Origin: an uncultured Bacteroidales bacterium | Lineage (GTDB): Bacteria; Bacteroidota; Bacteroidia; Bacteroidales; ML635J-15 | Assembly (NCBI GenBank): GCA_905233405.1 | Contig: CAJOEG010000100.1 | Coordinates: forward strand, 1 to 6,005 | Direction: 5' to 3' | Length of the DNA stretch: 6,005 bases | Part shown: one piece after another, positions 1 through 5,093 of the stretch | Layout of the letters: every line of letters begins with the position of its first letter | How positions within the stretch are numbered: position 1 is the first letter of the stretch | The notes under the pieces: model-generated | The model's input: the letters and a program-made list of their open reading frames with translations, nothing else | Databases searched by the model: none | Told to the model about the DNA's origin: nothing | Translations under genes and position numbers: made by a program

Positions 1-2
1 AC

Positions 3-275
3 TGTACAGTAACTTGGACAACACAGAACGGAGTAAACGGACGCTTGTTCACGGGATCTAACGGCAACTCTATTTTCCTGCCCGCTGCCGGCTACCGCGA
101 CGATGGCGACCTCTACAGTGCCGGTTCCTTCGGCAGCTGCTGGTCGAGTTCGCTCAACACGGGCAGTACGGTCAGCGCGTGGCGCCTCTACTTCGATTCG
201 GGCAATTACCTCATGAACCGCAACAACCGCTACTATGGGTTTACCGTTCGTGCGGTTTGCCAGTCTCAGAACTAA
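3..275 (+). CDS. C-terminal end of a FISUMP-like surface protein (5' truncated); possible DGR target
   Basis: The reading frame is open from the window edge (first full codon at 3) to the TAA at 273-275, so this is the last 90 codons of a longer gene and the true start lies outside. The visible protein has the motif LPAAGYRDDG, then SCWSSS, then AWRLYF, and ends with YYGFTVRAVC. This order (LPAAGYR, WSS, aromatic-rich strand, G-x-x-VRAV) is typical of the Fibrobacter succinogenes major paralogous (FISUMP) and related C-type-lectin-like domains common in Bacteroidota surface proteins. I infer an extracellular or cell-surface binding role; the ligand is unknown. In this fold the segment from the WSS motif to the end is where DGR target proteins carry their variable residues, and the Asn/Tyr/Arg/Leu-rich stretch at 153-236 fits that pattern. 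The family call is fairly secure; the DGR role is a hypothesis, since no reverse transcriptase or template repeat is in view. The gene converges on sufD. Confidence 0.75.
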   Translation, partial: CTVTWTTQNGVNGRLFTGSNGNSIFLPAAGYRDDGDLYSAGSFGSCWSSSLNTGSTVSAWRLYFDSGNYLMNRNNRYYGFTVRAVCQSQN

Positions 276-286
276 TCTTTTGTTCT

Positions 287-386
287 CCCCCAAAACGCGC
301 AAAGCGGCGGAAACATTGCAGTGCGGTGCGTGCGCGGTAGCGCACACAAGGGCACCGCAGGGCAAGGTTTCCGCGCAGATTGGGGG
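287..386. repeat. ~100-nt nested imperfect palindrome 12 nt after the FISUMP-like gene
   Basis: Arms read by eye: CCCCCAA (287-293) with TTGGGGG (380-386); GCGGAAAC (307-314) with GTTTCCGC (367-374), extended after one mismatch by TTGC (316-319) with GCAA (362-365 region); TGCGGTGC (322-329) with GCACCGCA (352-359); and at the tip GTGCGC (330-335), loop GGTA, GCGCAC (340-345). The stack is interrupted by small internal loops and a 6-nt bulge at 346-351. No T-run follows, so it is not a standard intrinsic terminator. It could be a cruciform or RNA structure tied to the preceding gene, such as the hairpin found just after the variable region in some DGRs, or an interspersed repeat. The pairing is directly visible; the function is not known. 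Confidence 0.75.
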
Positions 387-468
387 TAATTCACGCACAG
401 CAATTCATTTAGTACTACTGGGTTTTGTGAAAAACGTGAAAACAAATAGGATTTGTAAAATAAAATAT

Positions 469-501
469 AAAAAAACGCCTCGGATTCCCGAAGCGTTTTT
501 T
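469..501. terminator. Bidirectional intrinsic terminator of the suf operon (and probably of the FISUMP-like gene)
   Basis: An A-run (469-475), then CGC (476-478), one mismatch, TCGG (480-483), loop ATTC, CCGA (488-491), GCG (493-495) and a T-run (496-501). On the minus strand this is a GC-containing hairpin followed by seven T, beginning about 17 nt after the sufD stop codon. On the plus strand the same stem is followed by six T. It closes both convergent transcription units and implies that sufD is the last gene of its operon. Confidence 0.85.
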
Positions 502-518
502 ATGTTGTTTGCAATGTA

Positions 519-1871
519 TTACGCCTTGCAGTTTCCGCCTTCGCAGTTGAGCAGACAGTTGCTGCATTCCGAAAGTTCGCCACGCAGACGAGAATTTATC
601 ATGTTCGAGATGCGTTCCTTTAGCGGTTCAATGTGCATATTCATCAGAATGTCGTTTGCAAAGGCGAACATAAGCATCAGCTTTGCTTCCTTGGTGCTTA
701 TTCCGCGCTGGCGAAGGTAGAACAATGCTTCTTCGTCGAGCTGACCAACGGTTGCGCCGTGGCTGCACTGAACATCGTCGGCATAGATTTCCAACTGTGG
801 CTTGGTTGTCATGCGGGCATCGCCAGTGAGGCAGAGGTTGCGGTTGGTCTGGTAGGCTGCCGTCTTTTGTGCGCCTTCGTGGACGATGATTTTCCCCATA
901 AACGAACCGCGTGCCTGCTCGTCGAGTATGCCCTTGTATAGCTCGTTGCTGTTGCAGTTAGGAACAAGGTGCTCGATAAGCGTGTAGTTGTCGACATATT
1001 GCTGGCGGTCGATGAGGTAAAGTCCTAGCAGGTTGGCATCGGAGTGCTCGCCGTTGAGACGAACGCGCAGGTTGTTGCGTACGATTCCGCCGTGAAGTGT
1101 GAGCACAAACGACTCTACATTTGCATTTTCGCCTATTTCGGCAAGGTGGCTGCTGACGAGACTCGACTTGTCTGGTTCGTTCTGTAGGGTGTAGTGAGTA
1201 AGCTTCGAGCCGTTGCCGACAAACGATTCGGTAGTGTCAATCACGAAGTTGCTGCTGCTGTTGAGCGTGTGGTCGCAGACAACTACCGACAGCGACGAAT
1301 TTTCGTCAAGTACTATCAGGTTGCGCTTGATGATGTTCTTGTTGCCGAAGCCGTGAGTTAGGTTTATTATCTGCAAGGTCTTTTCGGCATGTGTGTTCTT
1401 TGGAACATAGACGAAAAGCCCGTCGTCGGCAAGCATGGTGCTGAGGTTCACGAATCCGTCGCCGAAAGTGGATGCGCTTCGGTTGTAGTATTTCTCGAAA
1501 ATTTCGCGGTGCTTCTGCTGAGCCTCCTTCATGCTGCAGATGATAATTTTGCCGTCCACAGCCTTGTTGTTGTCGTAATACTTGCCGTTCGACAGCAGTA
1601 TTACATCAGCATCCATATTTTCGACTTCGCACTTGAAATATTCGTTGAGGTCGATGTTGGTCTTTGCCTGCATTATGCTTCCGAACTCAGTGCTGAAAAT
1701 GTCGTTGACATTGAGGTTGCGGTAGTTTTCGGTCTTGGCAGTCGGAAGTCCGTTGATTTTGAACGTTTCAAAAGCTTCGTTGCGCTTCGCGAACACGAAA
1801 TCGGTGTCGAACTTGCGGAACTGTTCGGCGCAACTTTCAAAAATGTCGATATATTTTTTCTTGATGTCCAT
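519..1871 (-). CDS. sufD: SufD, Fe-S cluster assembly scaffold subunit
   Basis: A 450-residue SufD of the SufB/SufD superfamily (E. coli SufD is about 423 residues). SufD pairs with SufB and two SufC ATPases in the cytosolic SufBC2D scaffold, where [Fe-S] clusters are built and iron entry is supported. The N-terminal ~150 residues are helical and weakly conserved. From about residue 155 the beta-helix core begins, and the family hallmark CSHGATVG lies at 369-376 in DDVQCSHGATVGQLDEEALF. Cys369 and His371 match E. coli Cys358 and His360 in sequence context; His360 lies at the SufB-SufD interface. The C-terminal helical part (about 385-430, RQRGISTKEA onward) binds SufC in known structures. The protein ends in an unusual tail with four cysteines (436, 439, 443, 448). 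The start ATG lies 3 nt after the sufC stop, so the two genes are co-transcribed and probably translationally coupled. It is followed by a terminator and no sufS. Confidence 0.96.
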   Translation of the reverse strand: MDIKKKYIDIFESCAEQFRKFDTDFVFAKRNEAFETFKINGLPTAKTENYRNLNVNDIFSTEFGSIMQAKTNIDLNEYFKCEVENMDADVILLSNGKYYDNNKAVDGKIIICSMKEAQQKHREIFEKYYNRSASTFGDGFVNLSTMLADDGLFVYVPKNTHAEKTLQIINLTHGFGNKNIIKRNLIVLDENSSLSVVVCDHTLNSSSNFVIDTTESFVGNGSKLTHYTLQNEPDKSSLVSSHLAEIGENANVESFVLTLHGGIVRNNLRVRLNGEHSDANLLGLYLIDRQQYVDNYTLIEHLVPNCNSNELYKGILDEQARGSFMGKIIVHEGAQKTAAYQTNRNLCLTGDARMTTKPQLEIYADDVQCSHGATVGQLDEEALFYLRQRGISTKEAKLMLMFAFANDILMNMHIEPLKERISNMINSRLRGELSECSNCLLNCEGGNCKA

Positions 1872-1874
1872 AAA

Positions 1875-2627
1875 TTATTCGCCCATTTGTTCCTTAATCC
1901 AACCATATCCCTTTTCTTCGAGTTCGAGAGCCAGTTCCTTGCCGGCGGTCTTCACGATGCGTCCGTTGTAGAGGATGTGAACCACATCGGGAACGATGAA
2001 GTCGAGAAGCCTCTGGTAGTGGGTGATGACTATGCACGAAGTTTCGGGAGTCTTGAGCTTGTTTACACCATTAGCAACTATTCTGAGTGCATCGATGTCG
2101 AGGCCAGAGTCGGTTTCATCGAGAATCGACAAGCAGGGACGTAGCATTGCCATCTGGAAGATTTCGTTGCGCTTCTTTTCTCCACCCGAGAATCCGACAT
2201 TTACCTGACGGTTTGCAAGGTCGTCCTTCAGTTCGACAAACTCTTTCATTTCACGAGTGTATTTCAGGAATTCCGATGCGGTCAATTCTGGCAAACCACG
2301 GTATTTGCGCTGCTCGTTGATGGCGGTCTTCATGAAGTTTATCATGCTTACGCCTGGGATTTCAACCGGGTACTGGAAACTCAGGAAGATACCTTCCTTA
2401 GCACGCTGTTCTACGCTCATTTCGAGTAGGTTGCGTCCTTTGAAGATAACTTCGCCTTCGGTAACCTTGTAGTTCTCGTTTCCTGTGAGGACAGCCGACA
2501 AGGTCGATTTTCCAGAGCCGTTAGGTCCCATTATGGCGTGGACTTCGCCGGCCTTTATTTCGAGGTTTATGCCTTTGAGTATTTCTTTGCCGTTGATTTC
2601 GGCGTGTAGGTTCTTTATAGTTAGCAT
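1875..2627 (-). CDS. sufC: SufC, ABC-type ATPase of the Fe-S assembly complex
   Basis: A 250-residue, full-length SufC (E. coli 248). It is a soluble ABC ATPase whose dimerisation on SufB-SufD drives the conformational change needed for cluster assembly; it is not a transporter. All motifs are present: Walker A GPNGSGKST at residues 34-42, the Q-loop in FLSFQYP (Gln85), the ABC signature FSGGEKKR at 146-153, Walker B ending in LSILDETDSGLD (Glu171 as the catalytic base) and the H-loop ITHYQR (His203). The start ATG at 2625-2627 overlaps the last 7 nt of the upstream HEAT-like gene (ATGCTAA contains both the start and the stop). The sequence before it is AT-rich with no Shine-Dalgarno, as is usual in Bacteroidota. 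SufD follows after 3 nt. Confidence 0.98.
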   Translation of the reverse strand: MLTIKNLHAEINGKEILKGINLEIKAGEVHAIMGPNGSGKSTLSAVLTGNENYKVTEGEVIFKGRNLLEMSVEQRAKEGIFLSFQYPVEIPGVSMINFMKTAINEQRKYRGLPELTASEFLKYTREMKEFVELKDDLANRQVNVGFSGGEKKRNEIFQMAMLRPCLSILDETDSGLDIDALRIVANGVNKLKTPETSCIVITHYQRLLDFIVPDVVHILYNGRIVKTAGKELALELEEKGYGWIKEQMGE

Positions 2628-3199
2628 AGTGATATGATTTTTTCGGTTTTACTATGAGATGTTGCACACAACATCTTTACTTTTTGTGACGATGCATGCA
2701 TCGTCCTTACCTCTATTGATTTGCGGATTCCGTGAGGATAGTAGTCCTTGGTGTCGTTGAAGATTGCTATGGCTTCCGACCTGATTTCGGGGTATTGCTC
2801 TCCGATTTTCATGAGCATGTCGTAGGCGGCTGAGCGGACCGATGCTTGCAGCTTGTTGTCCTTTATGCTGTCGAAACAAAAGTCCATTACATCGCAGTTT
2901 TGTCTTTCGTCGAGTTGCAGGTGCGATAGTATCTTCAGCGTTTCGCGACGGTGTCCTGGCTTTGCGATGTTGGGCAGGTTGTCGATGAGCATTTGTGAGT
3001 ATGGCTGTATGTCGCTGGCTTTTCGTTCCGCATATTTGCAGAGAACCCAGCTTGCCCGCCACGAAAAAGGATCGTTTTCGAGCGAAAAAGCGACAAAAAT
3101 ACCAATTAGCTGCCTGTTTGCCAGCAAGTAGTTGGTCGTAGCCTTCACATCGAAGTACTTGACTGTAAGAAGTGGTAGTATGTCGTTTTGTCTTTCCAT
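2621..3199 (-). CDS. HEAT-like helical-repeat protein encoded between sufB and sufC
   Basis: A 192-residue, probably cytosolic protein with no signal peptide or membrane segment. It is predicted all-helical with degenerate HEAT/ARM-like units: a Trp/Leu-rich unit at about 44-58 (FSWRASWVLCKYAE), one at 82-97 (GHRRETLKILSHLQL) and one at 117-140 (LQASVRSAAYDMLMKIGEQYPE), then KDYYPHGIRKSIEVR at 151-165. SWRASWVL and SVRSAAYDML are typical of HEAT helices. Such repeats usually act as protein-interaction scaffolds; no catalytic residues are evident. It lies in the suf operon, starting 51 nt after sufB and overlapping sufC by 7 nt, which suggests co-expression and possibly a role with the Suf complex, but this is inference. 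The last ~27 residues (166-192) are low in helix character and are partly encoded by two small palindromes, so the native C-terminus may have been extended by repeat insertion. The reading frame is convincing; the function is unknown. Confidence 0.82.
   Translation of the reverse strand: MERQNDILPLLTVKYFDVKATTNYLLANRQLIGIFVAFSLENDPFSWRASWVLCKYAERKASDIQPYSQMLIDNLPNIAKPGHRRETLKILSHLQLDERQNCDVMDFCFDSIKDNKLQASVRSAAYDMLMKIGEQYPEIRSEAIAIFNDTKDYYPHGIRKSIEVRTMHASSQKVKMLCATSHSKTEKIISLC
2657..2676. repeat. Small palindrome AGATGTTG-CACA-CAACATCT
   Basis: An 8-bp perfect stem with a 4-nt loop inside the 3' end of the HEAT-like gene. On the minus strand its core is GTTGTGTGCAAC, which differs by one base from the core GTTGCGTGCAAC of the palindrome at 4869-4884. 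It sits 11 nt from a second palindrome. Confidence 0.7.
2688..2705. repeat. Perfect 18-nt palindrome GACGATGCATGCATCGTC
   Basis: This sequence is its own reverse complement and lies inside the 3' end of the HEAT-like gene, encoding roughly residues 166-170. It shares the pattern ACGWTGCRTGCAWCGTCC with the palindrome at 4869-4884, including the same CC after the right arm, so the two look like members of one interspersed family. Confidence 0.75.
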
Positions 3200-3214
3200 T
3201 GTTGTTCGTTACAG

Positions 3215-3235
3215 ATGCTGAAACAAGTTCAGCAT
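3215..3235. repeat. Hairpin ATGCTGAA-ACAAG-TTCAGCAT between sufB and the HEAT-like gene
   Basis: An 8-bp perfect inverted repeat with a 5-nt loop in the 51-nt gap after sufB. There is no T-run after it on the minus strand, so it is not an intrinsic terminator. Its form (GATGCTGAA-ACAAG-TTCAGCATGAC) resembles short palindromic repeats dispersed in many Bacteroidota genomes, as I recall them. It might stabilise the sufB transcript end or modulate expression of the downstream genes. Confidence 0.65.
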
Positions 3236-3250
3236 GACTGGTTAGAGTAA

Positions 3251-4705
3251 TTATCCGACACTACCCTCCAAGCTTATTTGCAGCAGTTTTTGTGCTTCTA
3301 CCGCGAATTCCATCGGCAGACGGCTGATGACCTCCTTGGCGTAGCCGTTTACAATCAGTCCGATGGCGGTTTCGGTTGAGATGCCACGCTGGTTGCAGTA
3401 GAAAATTTGGTCTTCGCTGATTTTCGATGTCGTAGCTTCGTGTTCTACCACTGCCGTTTCGTTGTTCACATCGAGGGTGGGGAAGGTGTGAGCTCCGCAT
3501 TTGTCGCCCATAAGCAGCGAGTCGCACTGTGAGAAGTTGCGGGCATTGTCGGCGTTCTTGCCAATCATCACCATTCCGCGGTACGAGTTCTGGCTTCGTC
3601 CTGCCGAGATACCTTTTGATACTATCGTACTGCTGGTATTTTTTCCGATGTGAATCATCTTAGAACCTGTGTCGGCCTGCTGGAAGTTGTTGGTAACGGC
3701 TACTGAATAGAATTCCGATACCGAATTGTCGCCCTTGAGCACTGTGCTCGGGTATTTCCAAGTTATTGCCGAACCTGTTTCCACTTGCGCCCAGCTGATT
3801 TTTGAATTTTTGCCGTTGCAAAGTCCGCGCTTGGTTACGAAGTTGTAGATTCCGCCTTTGCCTTCCTTGTTGCCTGGATACCAGTTCTGTACGGTTGAGT
3901 ACTTTACTTCTGCATCGTTTTCGGCAATTATCTCAACTATTGCGGCGTGAAGTTGGTTTTCGTCGCGCTGTGGAGCGGTACAACCTTCCATATAACTTAC
4001 GTATGCGCCTTCGTCGGCAACTATAAGCGTGCGTTCGAACTGACCGGTGTTGCTTGCGTTTATGCGGAAGTAGGTCGAAAGTTCTATCGGGCAGCGCACT
4101 CCCTTTGGAATGTAGCAGAACGAACCGTCGCTGAACACCGCAGAGTTGAGGGCTGCAAAATAGTTGTCGCCTGAAGGTACAACCTTGCCCATATACTTGC
4201 GAACGAGGTCTGGGTGGTTTTTCACAGCCTCGCTGAACGAGCAGAAGATAATTCCGTCTTCGGCAAGTCGTTCCTGGAAGGTCGTCTTTACCGAAACGCT
4301 GTCCATAACCGCATCAAAAGCAACGCCCGAAAGACGTTTCTGTTCGTCGAGCGGAATGCCGAGTCTGTCGAAGGTATTCTTGATTTCGGGGTCGATTTCG
4401 TCGATCGAGTTGAGTTTTTTCTTCTGCTTTGGTGCCGAGTAGTATATTATGCTCTGGTAGTCGATTGGTGGAATGTCGAGGTGTCCCCAGTTGGGCTGCT
4501 CCATGTTTTTCCACTTCTCGAAAGCGTTGAGACGGAATTCTAGAAGCCATTCGGGTTCACCTTTCTTTTTGGAAATCAGTCGTACCGTTTCTTCGTTAAG
4601 ACCAACGGGAATTTCGTCGGCTTCGATGTCGGAAACGAATCCGTACTTGTATTCCGATTGCGTGACTTCCTTTATAAGTTCCTTGTCCTGTGTGTTTTCA
4701 GACAT
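3251..4705 (-). CDS. sufB: SufB, Fe-S cluster assembly scaffold subunit
   Basis: A 484-residue, full-length SufB (E. coli 495). It is the main scaffold subunit of SufBC2D, receiving persulfide sulfur from the cysteine desulfurase system and nucleating the nascent cluster in the cytosol. Hallmarks are GVRCPIELSTYFRIN at 202-216, YMEGCTAP (Cys242, in the context of E. coli Cys254, the sulfur entry site), QCDSLLMGDKCGAHT with Cys394 (at the offset expected for E. coli Cys405) and Cys403, and EHEATTSKISEDQIF with Glu421/His422/Glu423 (expected match for E. coli Glu432/His433/Glu434). Residue matches come from motif context and length offset, not a computed alignment. There are no cysteines in the first 150 residues, so the N-terminal Cys motif of some SufB proteins is missing. 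The ATG at 4703-4705 gives a normal N-terminus and lies about 25 nt from a -7 promoter element, making sufB the first gene of the operon. Confidence 0.97.
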   Translation of the reverse strand: MSENTQDKELIKEVTQSEYKYGFVSDIEADEIPVGLNEETVRLISKKKGEPEWLLEFRLNAFEKWKNMEQPNWGHLDIPPIDYQSIIYYSAPKQKKKLNSIDEIDPEIKNTFDRLGIPLDEQKRLSGVAFDAVMDSVSVKTTFQERLAEDGIIFCSFSEAVKNHPDLVRKYMGKVVPSGDNYFAALNSAVFSDGSFCYIPKGVRCPIELSTYFRINASNTGQFERTLIVADEGAYVSYMEGCTAPQRDENQLHAAIVEIIAENDAEVKYSTVQNWYPGNKEGKGGIYNFVTKRGLCNGKNSKISWAQVETGSAITWKYPSTVLKGDNSVSEFYSVAVTNNFQQADTGSKMIHIGKNTSSTIVSKGISAGRSQNSYRGMVMIGKNADNARNFSQCDSLLMGDKCGAHTFPTLDVNNETAVVEHEATTSKISEDQIFYCNQRGISTETAIGLIVNGYAKEVISRLPMEFAVEAQKLLQISLEGSVG

Positions 4706-4730
4706 TTTCTTGTTTCGTTTTATTGGAGCG

Positions 4731-4738
4731 CAAAGATA
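4731..4738 (-). promoter_or_regulatory. -7 promoter element for the suf operon
   Basis: On the minus strand the sequence TATCTTTG matches the Bacteroidota -7 consensus TAnnTTTG exactly, 25 nt before the sufB ATG. This gives a short leader. I see no clear -33 TTTG at the usual distance, because the upstream stretch is A-rich. No operator of a known Fe-S regulator was recognised. Confidence 0.6.
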
Positions 4739-4773
4739 ATGTTTTTTTTGTTTCTATGTTTCTGAGTTTATAA

Positions 4774-4817
4774 GTTTGATGATGTTTATGGTGGTTTGAT
4801 ATTGTTTGTTGATTTGA
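4774..4817. repeat. Imperfect direct repeat, copy 1
   Basis: It matches the segment at 4957-5000 at 40 of 44 positions by ungapped comparison. Both begin GTTTGATG and contain GTTTATGG followed by GTTTGATAT. The unit is itself built from shorter TTTGAT steps, so slippage or local duplication is the simplest origin. Confidence 0.75.
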
Positions 4818-4868
4818 CGATTTGAAAATACGATGATGTGTATGGATTTTATTATGAAATCTGTGGAA

Positions 4869-4884
4869 ACGTTGCGTGCAACGT
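4869..4884. repeat. Palindrome ACGTTG-CGTG-CAACGT
   Basis: A 6-bp stem with a 4-nt loop, or 7 bp with 2 nt if read as DNA. It lies between the two copies of the direct repeat. Together with the flanking CC it follows the pattern ACGWTGCRTGCAWCGTCC shared with the palindrome at 2688-2705. Confidence 0.65.
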
Positions 4885-4902
4885 CCGATGATGTTTGGTG
4901 AG

Positions 4903-4922
4903 AATCGCGCCATTGCACGATT
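4903..4922 (-). repeat. Short inverted repeat in the sufB upstream region
   Basis: AATCGCGC (4903-4910) and GCACGATT (4915-4922) flank the loop CATT. There is one C-A mismatch on the plus strand, which becomes a G-U wobble in minus-strand RNA. There is no T-run, and it lies upstream of the predicted sufB transcription start, so an RNA role in the suf operon is unlikely unless a further upstream promoter exists. Confidence 0.35.
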
Positions 4923-4956
4923 GTACTGTTAATGAGGTATGGTGAGGTTTTTATTT

Positions 4957-5000
4957 GTTTGATGTTGTTTATGGTTGTTTGATATGGTTTGATGATTTGA
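4957..5000. repeat. Imperfect direct repeat, copy 2
   Basis: The second copy of the repeat at 4774-4817, starting 183 nt further on. It ends about 60 nt before the promoter of the polysaccharide export gene. Confidence 0.75.
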
Positions 5001-5063
5001 AAGATTTGATAATTCAAAAATATTTTTTCTTTTTTTGAAAGCCTACCTATAATATATATTTTA

Positions 5064-5071
5064 TATCTTTG
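5064..5071 (+). promoter_or_regulatory. -7 promoter element for the polysaccharide export operon
   Basis: TATCTTTG matches the Bacteroidota -7 consensus TAnnTTTG exactly and ends 22 nt before the ATG of the export lipoprotein. The nearest upstream TTTG (5034-5037) is 26 nt away, longer than the roughly 19-nt spacing usual for a -33 element, so the -33 part is weak or missing. Confidence 0.6.
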
Positions 5072-5093
5072 CGGTCTTAATCTGGCTTAATAG

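Larger units (their letters stand above)
276..518. other. Gene-free convergent intergenic region
   Basis: This stretch lies between the stop codons of two convergent genes. It contains the large nested palindrome, an AT-rich stretch at about 400-470 in which I see no gene or promoter, and the bidirectional terminator. The reading frame running through it on the plus strand continues into antisense sufD and has no recognisable protein character. Confidence 0.7.
4706..5093. other. Divergent intergenic region between suf and polysaccharide export operons
   Basis: A 388-nt region of low sequence complexity (T/G-rich on the plus strand, full of TTTGAT). It holds the two divergent promoters, a 44-nt imperfect direct repeat and two small inverted repeats. 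The minus-strand reading frames here give low-complexity Ile/Asn/Thr/Lys-rich products and are not credible genes. Confidence 0.7.

Noticed and set aside
287..386. The large palindrome as an intrinsic terminator or tRNA-like gene
   Set aside because: No T-run follows on either strand and there is no cloverleaf or conserved tRNA motif. A better terminator lies at 469-501.
235..720. A 161-codon plus-strand reading frame from the FISUMP-like gene end into antisense sufD
   Set aside because: It crosses the palindrome and the terminator, has no coherent protein character, and overlaps two real genes.
1389..2144. A 251-codon plus-strand reading frame across sufC and sufD
   Set aside because: It is antisense to two well-supported genes, has Val/Leu/Phe-biased composition without domains, and arises from the codon pattern of the opposite strand.
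2621..3199. HEAT-like protein as an AlkD-type DNA glycosylase
   Set aside because: Helical repeats and several Trp residues recall AlkD, but the length is shorter and I cannot identify the catalytic Asp/Trp/Arg arrangement, so no enzyme function is assigned.
4774..5000. Direct repeats as a CRISPR array or an IS element
   Set aside because: There are only two imperfect copies, no regular spacers, no terminal inverted repeats and no transposase reading frame between them.
4698..5017. Minus-strand reading frames of 71 and 87 codons upstream of sufB
   Set aside because: Their products are low-complexity and come from T/G-rich repeat DNA; one would run over the sufB promoter and start.
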